NCBI RefSeq assembly: GCF_029871245.1
Contig: NZ_SSON01000080.1
Span: 248,001-312,000, forward strand
Direction: 5' to 3'
Length of the DNA stretch: 64,000 nucleotides
DNA from: Pseudomonas sp. BN102
GTDB taxonomy: Bacteria; Pseudomonadota; Gammaproteobacteria; Pseudomonadales; Pseudomonadaceae
Made by a program: the position numbers and the translations under genes
Notes under the pieces: model-generated
What the model saw: the letters and a program-made list of their open reading frames with translations, nothing else
Told to the model about the DNA's origin: nothing
Database searches by the model: none
In this document: positions 16,951 to 27,570 of the stretch, piece by piece
Position numbering within the stretch: position 1 is the stretch's first letter
Layout: every line of letters begins with the position of its first letter

Positions 16951-17157
16951 ATGCCCTTCGTCAGCGTACGCATCACCCGCGACGGCGTGACCCGTGAACA
17001 GAAAGCCCAGGTCATCGCCGAGATCACCGAGACCCTGCAGAGGGTTCTGGGCAAACGCCCGGACCTGACCCATATCGTCATCGAGGAAGTCGACACCGAT
17101 AACTGGGGATACGCCGGGATGACCACTACCGAGTACCGCAAGCAGCCCGGTGGCTGA
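16951..17157 (+). CDS. 4-oxalocrotonate tautomerase family protein
   Basis: 68 aa beginning MPFVSVRITRDGVTREQK, so Pro-1, the catalytic base of this family, is exposed after Met removal. HIVIEEVDTDNWGYAGM matches the small 4-OT-like subgroup. Substrate unknown. Follows the SDR gene by 13 bases with AGGAG before the start, so the two are translated from one message. Confidence 0.88.
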   Translation: MPFVSVRITRDGVTREQKAQVIAEITETLQRVLGKRPDLTHIVIEEVDTDNWGYAGMTTTEYRKQPGG

Positions 17158-17190
17158 AGAAACGAATCCGCCGGGGCCTTTGGGCCCCTT

Positions 17191-17224
17191 GCCCGAATGA
17201 CCGAAAGGTCGTTCGGGCTTTTTT
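17191..17224 (+). terminator. Rho-independent terminator of the SDR-tautomerase operon
   Basis: Strong hairpin, arms GCCCGAA (17191-17197) and TTCGGGC (17212-17218) extended inward by TGACC/GGTC pairing with a GAAA loop, followed directly by six T residues. Confidence 0.9.
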
Positions 17225-17472
17225 GTGGGGCGGGGATCGGCTTTATGCGTGGGACCGCATTCATTCTCAAATTCGCCTGATGCAAACCCATCCGGCATTG
17301 GCTCCGTGCCTTGCCTGTTGGGCTTTGCGTAGCTCAGCGGAACGCCGCCCGGCCCAACCTACGTTCCCTCCGAGCCGAGACGAAAGCCCCTCTCCCACAC
17401 GGGGCCTGCTTTGCCTGTGGGGGCGAATTCATTGGCTGAGCAGGCCGCGGGCCTGCCCTCGCCCACCAACCA
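17225..17472. repeat. Intergenic stretch with REP-like fragments
   Basis: Holds TTGGGCTTTGCG and GGCCCAACCTACG (17318-17364), which match the arms of the 12552-12653 repeat, and GGGGGCGAATTCATTGG near 17420, related to the other dispersed element. No gene is supported. Confidence 0.5.
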
Positions 17473-18522
17473 TCACTTCCCCATCTCCGCCACCAGCAGC
17501 CTCACCAGTTCCGCCGCCGGCATCTCCCGGGCCAGCGGCGCACCCTGGCCGGCCCATTGCACGGCGAAGTCGTTGCAGCCCTTGGCACTGGCCGCAGCGT
17601 GCAGGGCTTTGGCGGCGTCGTAGGTGTTCGGATAGTCCGGCAATGCCGGTGCGTCCGCCGTGTCGAGGTCGGTCCAGAGTCGGTTGACCATCCCCCGCGC
17701 CGGGCGGCCGGAGATGACGGCAGTGATGCGCGTCTGGTGGGCGCGTCCGCCTCTCAGCGCGGTGCGGTAGGCCGCATTGGCAGCGGACTCGGGGCATGGC
17801 ACGAACGCGGTGCCCAGTTGCACGCCCTGGGCACCCAGGGCCTGGGCGGCGGCGATGCCCTGCCCGTCCATGATGCCGCCGGCGGCGATCACCGGCAGGC
17901 GGGTATGGCGGGCAATCAGCCGAACCAACGCCAGGGCGCCGATTCCGGCATCGCCACGCTCGGGCTCGAATACACCTCGGTGGCCACCGGCTTCCACGCC
18001 CTGGGCGACTATCGCGTCGACGCCAGCCTGCTCGACCAGCCGCGCCTCTTCCAGGGTGGTGGCACTGGCCAGCAGGCGAATGCCGGAATCCTTCAGCGCC
18101 TGGATCCATTCATCGGGCGGCAGGCCGAAATGGAAGCTGACCACCGCGGGACGCTCTTCCAGCAACATCTGCAGCATGTCCGGGTCGTCGAGGAAGCTCT
18201 TGTAGATTTCCCGGATGGCCGCTGGCGGCTCGGCGCCGAACTCGTCGAACAGCGGCCGCAGGTGCTCGAGCCAGGCCGCCTCGCGCTGGGCATCGGCCTT
18301 GGCCGGGCGGTGGCAGAAGAGATTGACGTTGAATGGCTTGCCAGTCAGCCCGCGGGTTTCCGCCAACATGGCACGGGCCTGGGCCGGGGTGCTGGCGCCA
18401 ATGCCGATGGAGCCCAGGGCGCCGGCATTGGATACGGCAGCGGCCAGGGCGGGGGTTGAAACCCCGACCATGGGCGCCTGGATGATGGGGTGTTCGATAC
18501 CGAGCAATCGGGTGATCGACAT
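17473..18522 (-). CDS. Nitronate monooxygenase
   Basis: 349 aa FMN-dependent TIM barrel. [14 protein letters not shown] at the N-terminus, [19 protein letters not shown] (the conserved catalytic-type His) near residue 175, and [10 protein letters not shown] and [11 protein letters not shown] for FMN phosphate binding. It oxidises alkyl nitronates such as propionate 3-nitronate. Divergent from the LysR gene at 18617, its likely regulator. Confidence 0.88.
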   Translation of the reverse strand: MSITRLLGIEHPIIQAPMVGVSTPALAAAVSNAGALGSIGIGASTPAQARAMLAETRGLTGKPFNVNLFCHRPAKADAQREAAWLEHLRPLFDEFGAEPPAAIREIYKSFLDDPDMLQMLLEERPAVVSFHFGLPPDEWIQALKDSGIRLLASATTLEEARLVEQAGVDAIVAQGVEAGGHRGVFEPERGDAGIGALALVRLIARHTRLPVIAAGGIMDGQGIAAAQALGAQGVQLGTAFVPCPESAANAAYRTALRGGRAHQTRITAVISGRPARGMVNRLWTDLDTADAPALPDYPNTYDAAKALHAAASAKGCNDFAVQWAGQGAPLAREMPAAELVRLLVAEMGK

Positions 18523-18616
18523 GAGGCTGCAACTCCCTGACGCGTGAAGACCTGGCTAATCTATCTTAAATCGAGAATACTTTTAACAATTCGTTCTCAT
18601 AGAGAGATTATCAAGC

Positions 18617-19498
18617 ATGGATCTGTCCAGCCTGGAGATCTTCCGCGCGGTCGCTCTGGAACACAGCGTGACCCGTGCAGCGCAGCGCCTGCAGCGCGCG
18701 CAATCGAACGTCACCACTCGGATTCGCCACCTGGAGGACGAACTGGGCGCCCAACTCTTTCTCCGCGACGGCAAGCGCATGACCCTCACCGACCGTGGCC
18801 AGGCCTTCCTCGACTACAGCGAGCGGTTGCTGGCCCTGGCGGACGAGGCGCGCCAGGCCATGCACCCGCAGCAACCGAGCGGTCGCCTGCGCCTGGGCAG
18901 CATGGAGAGCACCGCGGCCAGCCGGCTGCCCGGCCCCCTGGCGAGCTTCCACGGACGCTGCCCGGAGGTGGAGCTGGAAGTGAGCACCGGCACCAGCCAG
19001 GCCCTGGTGGAAGCCGTGCTGGCGCGGCGCCTGGATTGCGCATTGGTGGCCTGGCCAAGGGGTGCGAACCAGTGGCGGGATGAAGCCGCTGGCATGGCGC
19101 TGGAGGCCCTGCCGGTGTTCGAGGAGGAACTGCTCCTGGTACTGCCAGCCAACCACCCGCCGGTCAAGAGGCCGGCTGATGTGCAGGTGCGCGGGCTGGC
19201 CGGTTTCGCCGAAGGCTGCAGCTACCGGCAGATCGCCGAACGCTGGTTGTCCGCCGATGGCGGGCCCACGCCCCGGGTGCAGCAGGTCGGCTCCTACCAC
19301 GCCATCCTGGCGTGCGTGGCCGCAGGGTCCTGCGTCGGCATCCTGCCGCACTCGGTGCTGGCACTGCTGCGTCAACCGCCCCTGCTCCGCCAGGTCCCGC
19401 TGATGCGGGTGGAAACCCTGCTGGTCTGGCGCCAGGGCTATTCGACGGCGGCATTCGAGGTCTTCCGCGAAACCCTGGCGAAGCAGATAGCGCCATAG
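18617..19498 (+). CDS. LysR family regulator
   Basis: 293 aa. The helix-turn-helix at residues 1-60 includes [18 protein letters not shown] and [17 protein letters not shown]. The effector domain starts near [18 protein letters not shown]. It is 94 bases from and divergent to the nitronate monooxygenase gene, and likely controls it. Confidence 0.86.
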   Translation: MDLSSLEIFRAVALEHSVTRAAQRLQRAQSNVTTRIRHLEDELGAQLFLRDGKRMTLTDRGQAFLDYSERLLALADEARQAMHPQQPSGRLRLGSMESTAASRLPGPLASFHGRCPEVELEVSTGTSQALVEAVLARRLDCALVAWPRGANQWRDEAAGMALEALPVFEEELLLVLPANHPPVKRPADVQVRGLAGFAEGCSYRQIAERWLSADGGPTPRVQQVGSYHAILACVAAGSCVGILPHSVLALLRQPPLLRQVPLMRVETLLVWRQGYSTAAFEVFRETLAKQIAP

Positions 19499-19532
19499 CC
19501 TCTCTCAGGTCAGTCCGTCAGGGTGATGTCGA

Positions 19533-19982
19533 TCAGGCCGCCACCGGCTCACCACTATTGGCCCAGCCCTGGTGGCGCGGCAGGCCATCGTCCGGCAGGG
19601 TCAGGAGCGGGTGCTTGGAGCGCACGAACACATAGCGGTCCGGTTTGCCGCCGGGATCGGAATCACGGTCCAGGGTGGGGATGTGCACCAGTTCGAAATC
19701 GGGGAAACCGTCCACGTGCAGATACATGTGGCAGCCGCACTCTGAGCAGAAGTAGCGGTGGCAACTGGCCTTGGAGTGGAAGCACTTGAGCTTGTCGGCG
19801 TTGTCGGTGATCTTGAACGCGCTCCTGTCCACCACAGCGATGATCGCCAGGGCGCCACCGCAGACATCGGTGCAGTCGGTGCACAGGCAGTAGTGCAATT
19901 CCGCTGGCCGGGCGCTGTACTCGTAGCGCACGGGGTTCTGGTCGCAGCGGCAGCCGCCGACCGCCTTGAATGACTCGGTCAT
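19533..19982 (-). CDS. GFA (glutathione-dependent formaldehyde-activating) family protein
   Basis: 149 aa with the zinc-binding cysteine sets GGCRCDQN, YCLCTDC and SCHRYFCSECGCHMY in order, typical of the GFA/DUF636 fold. The start at 19982 (MTESFKAVGG) is chosen since the conserved CRC motif follows closely. Specific activity unknown; many members do not activate formaldehyde. Convergent with the LysR gene. Confidence 0.86.
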   Translation of the reverse strand: MTESFKAVGGCRCDQNPVRYEYSARPAELHYCLCTDCTDVCGGALAIIAVVDRSAFKITDNADKLKCFHSKASCHRYFCSECGCHMYLHVDGFPDFELVHIPTLDRDSDPGGKPDRYVFVRSKHPLLTLPDDGLPRHQGWANSGEPVAA

Positions 19983-20159
19983 GTCCACTCTCCCATTGAG
20001 TTTGAAGCCAAGGCCGGTGCGGGACCACGACCGGCGTGCACCGGCGAGGGCCTGGTTCGTGGGTATTGGAAGAACGCCGGGGGCATCGCCCCCGGAGCGG
20101 GCCAAGGCCCGCGTGGGCACGGAGCAGGTGAACCTCACCGCTGCATAAATCAGATTAGT

Positions 20160-21329
20160 TCAGAGCCGTCCGCGCAGGGCCTTCTCGAAGATGCGGCTGT
20201 AGCTCTCCGCGTCGTAGCGAACCGGGTTGGTGCCTGCGGAGGGGTCGTCCTCTGCCATGCGTCCGACCTGTTCGATACGCGCATCGTCTATGCCGATCTC
20301 GGCCAGGCTGTGGGGGATGTCCAGCTCGCTGCGCAAGTGCACCACCCAGTCCAGCACCCCGGCGACGCCAGCCTTCGGCAGGCCCAGGTAGCGCGACAGG
20401 CGCGCCATGGGTCCTTCGATATGGGCGCGATTGGCCTGCAGGACGTAGGGCATCAGCACCGCATTGAGCAGGCCATGGTGGGCGTCGTACAGAGCACCGA
20501 GGGGGTGGGCCAGCGCATGCATGGCGCCCAGGCCACGCTGGAAGGCGGTAGCGCCCATGCTGGAGGCCACCAGCATCTGCAGACGGGCCTCGACATCGCT
20601 GCCCCTGGCGGTGGCGCGCGGCAGGTAGTCCTTGACCAGGCGCATACCCTCCAGGGCGATGCCCTCGGCCATGGGGTGATACAGCGGCGAACAATAAGCT
20701 TCCAGGCTGTGGGACAACGCGTCCATCCCAGTGGCGGCTGTGATCTTCGGCGGCAGGCCGAGGGTGAGCTCCGGGTCGAGGATCACGATGGCAGGCAACA
20801 TCCTGGCGTGGAAAATGATGCGCTTGATATGCGCCTGGTCGTCGGTGATCACCGCGGCGCGTCCGACTTCCGAGCCGGTGCCGGCGGTGGTGGGTACCGC
20901 GACCACCGGTGCCATGCCGGCCACGTTTACCCGGCTAGCGTTGTCGCCGATGTCTTCGAAGTCCCAGAGCGGACGGTCCTGCCCCACCATCAGGGCGATG
21001 GCCTTGCCGGCGTCCAGGGCCGAGCCGCCGCCGAAGGCAATCACGCCGTCGTGGCCACCGGCCTTGAAGGCCGCCACGCCGTCCGTGACATTGGGCGCGG
21101 TGGGGTTGCCCTTGATCTGATGGAACAACCCGGCGTTCAGCCCACTGTCGCGGCACTGGCGCAGGGCGGCGTCGATCATGGGCAATGCCGCCAGGCCGGG
21201 ATCTGTGACCAGCAGCGGCGCTGTCATGCCCAGTTCGCGGCAGGTCGCGCTCAGCTCGGCGATGCGGCCGACGCCGACGCGCACCGAAGTCGGGTAGTTC
21301 CAGTTCATGCGGAAATGGCTCGGGTCCAT
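20160..21329 (-). CDS. Iron-containing alcohol dehydrogenase
   Basis: 389 aa group III alcohol dehydrogenase. The NAD site is FGGGSALDAGKAIAL near residue 97 and the metal region MHALAHPLGALYDAHHGLLNAVLMPYV near residues 262-288, with His ligands. Start set at 21329, 8 bases after the stop of the aldehyde dehydrogenase gene. Part of an operon (dienelactone hydrolase, aldehyde dehydrogenase, alcohol dehydrogenase), suggesting oxidation of an alcohol through its aldehyde. Substrate not inferable. Confidence 0.88.
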   Translation of the reverse strand: MDPSHFRMNWNYPTSVRVGVGRIAELSATCRELGMTAPLLVTDPGLAALPMIDAALRQCRDSGLNAGLFHQIKGNPTAPNVTDGVAAFKAGGHDGVIAFGGGSALDAGKAIALMVGQDRPLWDFEDIGDNASRVNVAGMAPVVAVPTTAGTGSEVGRAAVITDDQAHIKRIIFHARMLPAIVILDPELTLGLPPKITAATGMDALSHSLEAYCSPLYHPMAEGIALEGMRLVKDYLPRATARGSDVEARLQMLVASSMGATAFQRGLGAMHALAHPLGALYDAHHGLLNAVLMPYVLQANRAHIEGPMARLSRYLGLPKAGVAGVLDWVVHLRSELDIPHSLAEIGIDDARIEQVGRMAEDDPSAGTNPVRYDAESYSRIFEKALRGRL

Positions 21330-21337
21330 GGCGCGCC

Positions 21338-22729
21338 TCACAGGCTGGTCTTGAAGTGGAAGGACTTGGGCCGCGTCAGGTGCTCGAAGCCGACCCGCGA
21401 CAGGCTGCAACCGCGTCCGGACTGCTTGACGCCGGTCCAGGCCAAGGCCGGATCAAGGTAGTCGCAACGATTGAGGAAAACGGTGCCGGCCTCCACCCGG
21501 TCGGCCAGTTGCAGGGCGGCAGCTTCGTCCTGGCTGAAGATGGCGGCGGTCAGGCCGTAGGGGCTGTCATTCATCAGGGCCAACGCCTCAGCGTCATCGT
21601 GCACCAACTGGATGCCCACGACTGGACCGAAGGACTCTTCGCTCATGACCCGCATGCCGTGATGGACATTGGTGAGCACTTGGGGCGCCAGGTAGGCACT
21701 ACCGGGCCGGTCCAGCGGGAAGGCGGCCGGGTCCAGATGGGCTCGGGCGCCCTGCCCCAGCGCCTCGCTGATCTGCCCCCGAACGAATTCCGCCGCCTCG
21801 GCGCGCACCAGCGGCCCCAGGGTGGTTTCCGGGTCGTCCGAGCGGCCCAGGCGGTACTGCCCCACCAGGGCCACCGCCTGCTCGACGAAGGCGTCAAAGA
21901 GATCGGCATGCACGTAGATGCGCTCGATGCCGCAGCACGACTGGCCGGAGTTGAAAAAGGCGCCGTCGATGGCGGTTTCCACGGCATGGCCGAGGTCGGC
22001 GTCGGCGCGTACATAGGCCGGGTCCTTGCCGCCCAGCTCCAACCCGGAGCTGATGAAGCGCCCGGCTGCCGCGCGCTCGACCATGGCGCCACCGGCCACG
22101 GAGCCGGTGAAGGCGACGTGCCTGACCTCGGGTGCCTGGATCAGCCGTTCGGTGTAGTCGTGGGTGAGGTGCAGAAACTGGAGAACCCCCGGAGGCAGGC
22201 CGGCCTCAGCGAAGGCTTCGACCATGCGCTCGGCGCACAGCGGGGTCTGCGCGGAGTGCTTGAGCAACACGCAATTGCCCGCCAGCAAGGCGGGCACTAC
22301 GGCGTTCACCGCGGTGAGGTAGGGGTAGTTCCAGGGCGCGATGACCAGGGCGAGGCCCAGGGGCTCGCGGCGAATCAGCCTGGTGAAGCCGGGCTTGTCC
22401 GGCAGGTGGATATCGGCCAGCGCCTCTTCGGCGATATCGGCCATGTAGCTCGCGCGCTCGATGAAGCCGCGAACCTCTCCCGGCGCGTAACGAATCGGCC
22501 GGCCCATCATCCAGCAGAGTTCTTCGGCCAATTGCGCCTCACGGGCGGCGAAGGCGCTTATGGCACGGCGGGTGATGGCGACGCGCTCGGACACCGGCGT
22601 GCCTTTCCAGGCACCGCGCGCGGACTCGGCCCGCGCCAATGCAGCGGCGACTTCCGCCGCCAAGGCCCAGGGGCGCTCCACATAGACGGAGCCATCGATG
22701 GGCGAGATTGTCTGCAACAGCTTGCTCAT
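21338..22729 (-). CDS. NAD(P)-dependent aldehyde dehydrogenase
   Basis: 463 aa. VIAPWNYPYLTAVNAVVPAL near residue 130, cofactor loop VAFTGSVAGGAMV, catalytic Glu in SGLELGGKDPAYV and nucleophile in NSGQSCCGIERIYV near residue 260. Start at 22729 with GGGAG 7 bases upstream. Cotranscribed with the alcohol dehydrogenase 8 bases downstream, which would feed it aldehyde. Confidence 0.9.
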   Translation of the reverse strand: MSKLLQTISPIDGSVYVERPWALAAEVAAALARAESARGAWKGTPVSERVAITRRAISAFAAREAQLAEELCWMMGRPIRYAPGEVRGFIERASYMADIAEEALADIHLPDKPGFTRLIRREPLGLALVIAPWNYPYLTAVNAVVPALLAGNCVLLKHSAQTPLCAERMVEAFAEAGLPPGVLQFLHLTHDYTERLIQAPEVRHVAFTGSVAGGAMVERAAAGRFISSGLELGGKDPAYVRADADLGHAVETAIDGAFFNSGQSCCGIERIYVHADLFDAFVEQAVALVGQYRLGRSDDPETTLGPLVRAEAAEFVRGQISEALGQGARAHLDPAAFPLDRPGSAYLAPQVLTNVHHGMRVMSEESFGPVVGIQLVHDDAEALALMNDSPYGLTAAIFSQDEAAALQLADRVEAGTVFLNRCDYLDPALAWTGVKQSGRGCSLSRVGFEHLTRPKSFHFKTSL

Positions 22730-22776
22730 GGCACAGCTCCCTTGGATGCCTGCCTGAATCAGCCTAGCCAACGGCG

Positions 22777-23583
22777 TTACTGACCGAGGGTTTCCTTGAA
22801 CAGCGCTTGCATGTCGGCCCAGGAGTTCTCGTCGGCCACTTTGCTGTAGCCGAGATCCGGCCCTTTCTCACTGCCATGGCCGGCATGGCTGAGGCGGTCG
22901 GCATCGGGGTTGGTGAAGCTGTGCTTGGCCTTGGGCTGGACGACTACCCGGTAGTCGGCGCCCGCCTTGTCGAACTCTTCTTTCAGGGCATTGACCGCGG
23001 CCAAGGGCACCAAGGTGTCAATCTCGCCATGCTCCACCAGCACCTTGGCCTTGACGCTGCCGGGCGTGGCCGGACTGGCGGTCGCCAATGGGCCGTGGAA
23101 ACTGACCACGGCGGCCAGGGGCACGCCCTCACGGGCCATGTCCAGCACCACCTTACCGCCGAAGCAGTAGCCGATGGCGGCCAGCTTCGAGCCGTCGGTC
23201 TGCGGCTGCTGCTTGAGCAGGTCGAGGCCGGCGAGGAAGCGCGCCTTGGCGGCCGGGGCGCTGGCCGTGGCGCTCTTCATGAAGGCCTGGGCGTCGGCCG
23301 GATGCTCGGTGTTCTTGCCATCACCGTACATGTCGATGGCCAGGGCGCTGTAGCCGAGAGCCGCGAGGTCGCGGGCACGGCGCTTGACGTAGTCGTTGAC
23401 GCCCCACCATTCGTGGACCACCACCACGCCGGGGCGCTTGCCGGTGATGGCGTCGTCATAGGCGTAGTAGCCGATGAGGGACGTACCGTCCGGACTCTTG
23501 TAGGGGATTTCGCGGGTCTTGATCTCGGCCTGGGCCAGGCCGGCGCCGAGAAACAGCGCGCACAGCAAAGCGATTCTGGACAT
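22777..23583 (-). CDS. Exported dienelactone hydrolase family protein
   Basis: 268 aa. Residues 1-19 (MSRIALLCALFLGAGLAQA) are a signal peptide, so it is periplasmic. The catalytic Cys lies in IGYCFGGK, with Asp in HGEIDTLVP and His in KHSFTNP. GGAGGA precedes the start. First gene of the operon with the aldehyde and alcohol dehydrogenases, 47 bases before the next gene. Substrate unknown. Confidence 0.88.
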   Translation of the reverse strand: MSRIALLCALFLGAGLAQAEIKTREIPYKSPDGTSLIGYYAYDDAITGKRPGVVVVHEWWGVNDYVKRRARDLAALGYSALAIDMYGDGKNTEHPADAQAFMKSATASAPAAKARFLAGLDLLKQQPQTDGSKLAAIGYCFGGKVVLDMAREGVPLAAVVSFHGPLATASPATPGSVKAKVLVEHGEIDTLVPLAAVNALKEEFDKAGADYRVVVQPKAKHSFTNPDADRLSHAGHGSEKGPDLGYSKVADENSWADMQALFKETLGQ

Positions 23584-23673
23584 GGAGCATTCCTCCAACC
23601 TGCAATGGTGAAGAACGACTGCATCCAGTGTCGCGGGTTTGCGGGATTTCGCCAGCGGCGGGAATGAATAGCC

Positions 23674-24682
<1,009 letters not shown>

Positions 24683-24689
24683 CTGCAGG

Positions 24690-26048
24690 TCAGGCACCTA
24701 CCGGAGTACGCATGGTGACGAACTCTTCGGCGGCGGTGGGATGCACGCCAATGGTTTCGTCGAAGATGCGCTTGGTCGCGCCCGCCTTGAGCGCCACGGC
24801 CAGGCCCTGGACTATCTCGCCCGCTTCCGGGCCGACCATGTGGCAGCCGAGGACACGGTCAGTTTCGGCATCCACCACCAGCTTCATCAGGGTGCGTTCC
24901 TGGTTCTCGGTAAGGGTCAGCTTCATCGGCCGGAAGCGGCTTTCGAAGGTCTTCACCTTGCAGCCCTTGGCGCGCGCCTGCTCTTCGGTGAGTCCGACGG
25001 TGCCGATATTCGGCAGACTGAACACGGCGGTGGGAATGTGCTCGTAGTCCACCGGCCGATACTCCTCGGGCTTGAACAGGCGCCGGGCGACGGCCATGCC
25101 TTCGGCCAGGGCCACCGGGGTGAGCTGCACGCGGCCGATCACGTCGCCCAGGGCGACGATGGAGGGCTCGCTGGTCTGGTACTGGGCGTCGACCTTGATG
25201 AAGCCGCGCTCGTCCAGTTCGACGCCGGTGTTCTCCAGGCCGAGGTTGTCGAGCATGGGGCGCCGGCCAGTGGCGTAGAAAACACAGTCGGTTTCCAGGT
25301 GGCGGCCGTCCTTGAGGGTGGCCAACAGGCTGCCGTCGGCCTGTTTCTCGATGCGGGCGATGTCGGCATTGAACTGCAGGTTCAGGCCCTTCCTGCCCAA
25401 CTCGTCGCGCAAGTGGTGGCGCACGGCGTCGTCGAAACCACGCAGGAACAGCTCGCGGCGATAAAGTTGCGTGGTCTGGGCACCCAGACCATGAAAAATG
25501 GAAGCGAACTCGACGGCGATGTAACCGCCACCCACCACCAGCACGCGCTTGGGCAGGCGCTCGAGGAAGAAGGCTTCGTTGGAGCTGATCGCGTGCTCGC
25601 GGCCGGGGATGTCGGGAATCTGCGGCCAACCGCCGGTGGCGATAAGGATGTGCCTGGCCGTGCAACGCTGGCCGGCGACTTCCACGGTGTGCGGGTCGAT
25701 CAGCTTGGCGTGGCCTTCCAGCAGGGTGACGCCGCTGTTCACCAGCAGGTTGCGGTAAATGCCGTTGAGGCGCTGGATCTCGCGGTTCTTGTTGGCGATC
25801 AGGGTCGACCAGTCGAAGCCGGCATCTCCCAGGGACCAGCCGAAGCCTTCAGCCTGTTCGAAGTCATCGGAAAAGTGCGCACCGTAGACCAGCAGCTTTT
25901 TCGGCACACAGCCGACGTTGACGCAGGTGCCCCCCAGGTAGCGGCTTTCGGCGATGGCAACGCGGGCCCCGAAGCCGGCCGCGAAACGCGCCGCACGCAC
26001 ACCGCCGGAACCGGCACCTATGACGAAGAGGTCGAAATCGTAAGCCAT
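24690..26048 (-). CDS. gor: Glutathione-disulfide reductase
   Basis: 452 aa flavoprotein. FAD motif [15 protein letters not shown] at residues 8-22, redox disulfide [13 protein letters not shown] near residue 40, NADPH motif [15 protein letters not shown] near 172, and C-terminal [13 protein letters not shown] with the catalytic His. Start at 26048; the longer frame adds unrelated residues. Heads a short operon with the TRIC protein and a VOC protein. Confidence 0.93.
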   Translation of the reverse strand: MAYDFDLFVIGAGSGGVRAARFAAGFGARVAIAESRYLGGTCVNVGCVPKKLLVYGAHFSDDFEQAEGFGWSLGDAGFDWSTLIANKNREIQRLNGIYRNLLVNSGVTLLEGHAKLIDPHTVEVAGQRCTARHILIATGGWPQIPDIPGREHAISSNEAFFLERLPKRVLVVGGGYIAVEFASIFHGLGAQTTQLYRRELFLRGFDDAVRHHLRDELGRKGLNLQFNADIARIEKQADGSLLATLKDGRHLETDCVFYATGRRPMLDNLGLENTGVELDERGFIKVDAQYQTSEPSIVALGDVIGRVQLTPVALAEGMAVARRLFKPEEYRPVDYEHIPTAVFSLPNIGTVGLTEEQARAKGCKVKTFESRFRPMKLTLTENQERTLMKLVVDAETDRVLGCHMVGPEAGEIVQGLAVALKAGATKRIFDETIGVHPTAAEEFVTMRTPVGA

Positions 26049-26142
26049 GGCAAGTCTCCAGAAACAAGCCGCCAGCATACCGGAAGATCTGTCTCTGGCC
26101 AGTTGCCGGGCCTATCCTTGAGGCATCGAGAAGGAGATTCCC

Positions 26143-26565
26143 ATGCGTCCGACCCTCACCCATGTGGCCCTGCATGTACCGGAGCTCGAGCCCTGCGTCC
26201 GTTTCTACGCGGACTTCTGCGGCATGCACGTGATCCACGAACGCGCGGGCAAGGGCTCGAAGATCGTCTGGATGGCGGAGCCCGGCAAAGAGCACCAGTT
26301 CATCTTCGTCATCATGCCCGGCGGCCAGGACCGCAACCTCGCCGCCGACGACTACAGCCACTTCGGCTTCGCCGTGGACAGCCGCGAACGCGTCGACGCC
26401 ATAGCCGCCCAGGCCGAAGCCGCAGGCTGCCTGGTCTGGGCGCCGCGGGACGAGCCCTACCCGGTGGGCTACTACTGCGGCCTGCGTGATCCGGCGGGCA
26501 ACTATGTGGAATTCAGCTATGGGCAGCCGCTGGGGCCAGGGTCAGAGGCGCTGCCGATTCCCTGA
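26143..26565 (+). CDS. VOC family protein, lactoylglutathione lyase-like
   Basis: 140 aa. MRPTLTHVALHVPELEPCVRFYADFCG opens the first beta-alpha-beta-beta-beta unit, SHFGFAV and DPAGNYVEFSYG the second, carrying a His and Glu that fit metal ligands. AAGGAG precedes the start. Divergent from gor with 94 bases between. Substrate unknown. Confidence 0.84.
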   Translation: MRPTLTHVALHVPELEPCVRFYADFCGMHVIHERAGKGSKIVWMAEPGKEHQFIFVIMPGGQDRNLAADDYSHFGFAVDSRERVDAIAAQAEAAGCLVWAPRDEPYPVGYYCGLRDPAGNYVEFSYGQPLGPGSEALPIP

Positions 26566-26589
26566 GACGTGCCGAGGGGAAGGCTATCG

Positions 26590-26619
26590 CTGTAGGGGCG
26601 AATGAATTCGCCTCTACAG
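26590..26619. repeat. Dispersed palindromic repeat
   Basis: CTGTAG and CTACAG ends with GGCGAATGAATTCGCC at the centre. Same core as at 12674 and 14518. Lies just beyond the VOC gene and may act as a transcript-end hairpin. Confidence 0.7.
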
Positions 26620-26642
26620 AAGACCACCGGCGGCGGAAACAA

Positions 26643-26666
26643 AAAGGCCGCCCAAAGGCGGCCTTT
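26643..26666. terminator. Bidirectional terminator between the VOC gene and galU
   Basis: Inverted repeat AAAGGCCGCC (26643-26652) and GGCGGCCTTT (26657-26666) with a 4-base loop and T-run on the minus strand after galU. Confidence 0.88.
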
Positions 26667-26683
26667 CCACTGGCGGGGCCCGA

Positions 26684-27523
26684 TCAGTAGGCCTTGCCGG
26701 TCTTGTAGAGGTTCTCGAAGCAGTAGTTGGTGGCTTCGATATAGCCTTCCGCGCCACCGCAGTCGAAGCGCTTGCCCTTGAACTTGTAGGCCAGCACGCA
26801 GCCGTCCTGGGCCTGCTTCATCAGCGCGTCGGTGATCTGGATTTCACCGCCCTTGCCCGGCTCGGTCTGCTCGATGAGCTGGAAGATGTCCGGGGTCAGG
26901 ATGTAGCGGCCGATGATTGCCAAATTGGACGGCGCGTCTTCGGGCTTGGGTTTTTCCACCATGCTGTTCACCCGGAAGATGTCGTCGCGGATCATCTCAC
27001 CGGCGATCACGCCGTACTTCGAGGTTTCTTCCGGCGGCACTTCCTGGATGGCGACGATGGAGCAGCGGAACTGGTTGTAGAGCTTGACCATCTGGGTCAG
27101 GACGCCGTCGCCTTCCAGGTTCAGGCAGAGGTCGTCCGCCAGCACCACGGCAAAAGGCTCGTCGCCGATCAGCGGACGGCCGCTGAGGATGGCGTGACCC
27201 AGGCCCTTCATCTCGACCTGGCGGGTGTAGGAGAAGCTGCACTCGTCGATCAGGCGGCGGATACCGACCAGGTATTTCTCCTTGTCGGTGCCCTTGATCT
27301 GGTGTTCCAGCTCGTAGCTGATATCGAAGTGGTCCTCCAGCGCGCGCTTGCCGCGACCGGTCACGATGGATACTTCGCTGAGGCCGGCATCCAGGGCCTC
27401 TTCAACACCGTACTGGATGAGCGGCTTGTTCACCACTGGCAGCATTTCCTTTGGCATCGCCTTGGTGGCCGGCAGGAAGCGGGTACCGTAACCGGCGGCG
27501 GGGAACAGGCATTTCTTGATCAT
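26684..27523 (-). CDS. galU: UTP-glucose-1-phosphate uridylyltransferase
   Basis: 279 aa. Nucleotide-binding start FPAAGYGTRFLPATKAMPKEM at residues 8-28 (two adjoining parts), LVVLADDL-like AVVLADDLCLN, and the sugar-binding SMVEKPKPEDAPSNLA. It makes UDP-glucose, the substrate of the ugd gene located 47 bases upstream on the same strand; together they give UDP-glucuronate for envelope polysaccharide or lipid A modification. Confidence 0.94.
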   Translation of the reverse strand: MIKKCLFPAAGYGTRFLPATKAMPKEMLPVVNKPLIQYGVEEALDAGLSEVSIVTGRGKRALEDHFDISYELEHQIKGTDKEKYLVGIRRLIDECSFSYTRQVEMKGLGHAILSGRPLIGDEPFAVVLADDLCLNLEGDGVLTQMVKLYNQFRCSIVAIQEVPPEETSKYGVIAGEMIRDDIFRVNSMVEKPKPEDAPSNLAIIGRYILTPDIFQLIEQTEPGKGGEIQITDALMKQAQDGCVLAYKFKGKRFDCGGAEGYIEATNYCFENLYKTGKAY

Positions 27524-27570
27524 TTCGAACCTTGAGAGGTGGGTTTTGGGCGGATCGCCGCGCAGTCTAA

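Noticed and set aside
10598-17472. CRISPR array, considered because of repeated palindromes
   Set aside because: The repeats are dispersed, unevenly spaced and next to gene ends; there are no regular spacers and no cas genes.
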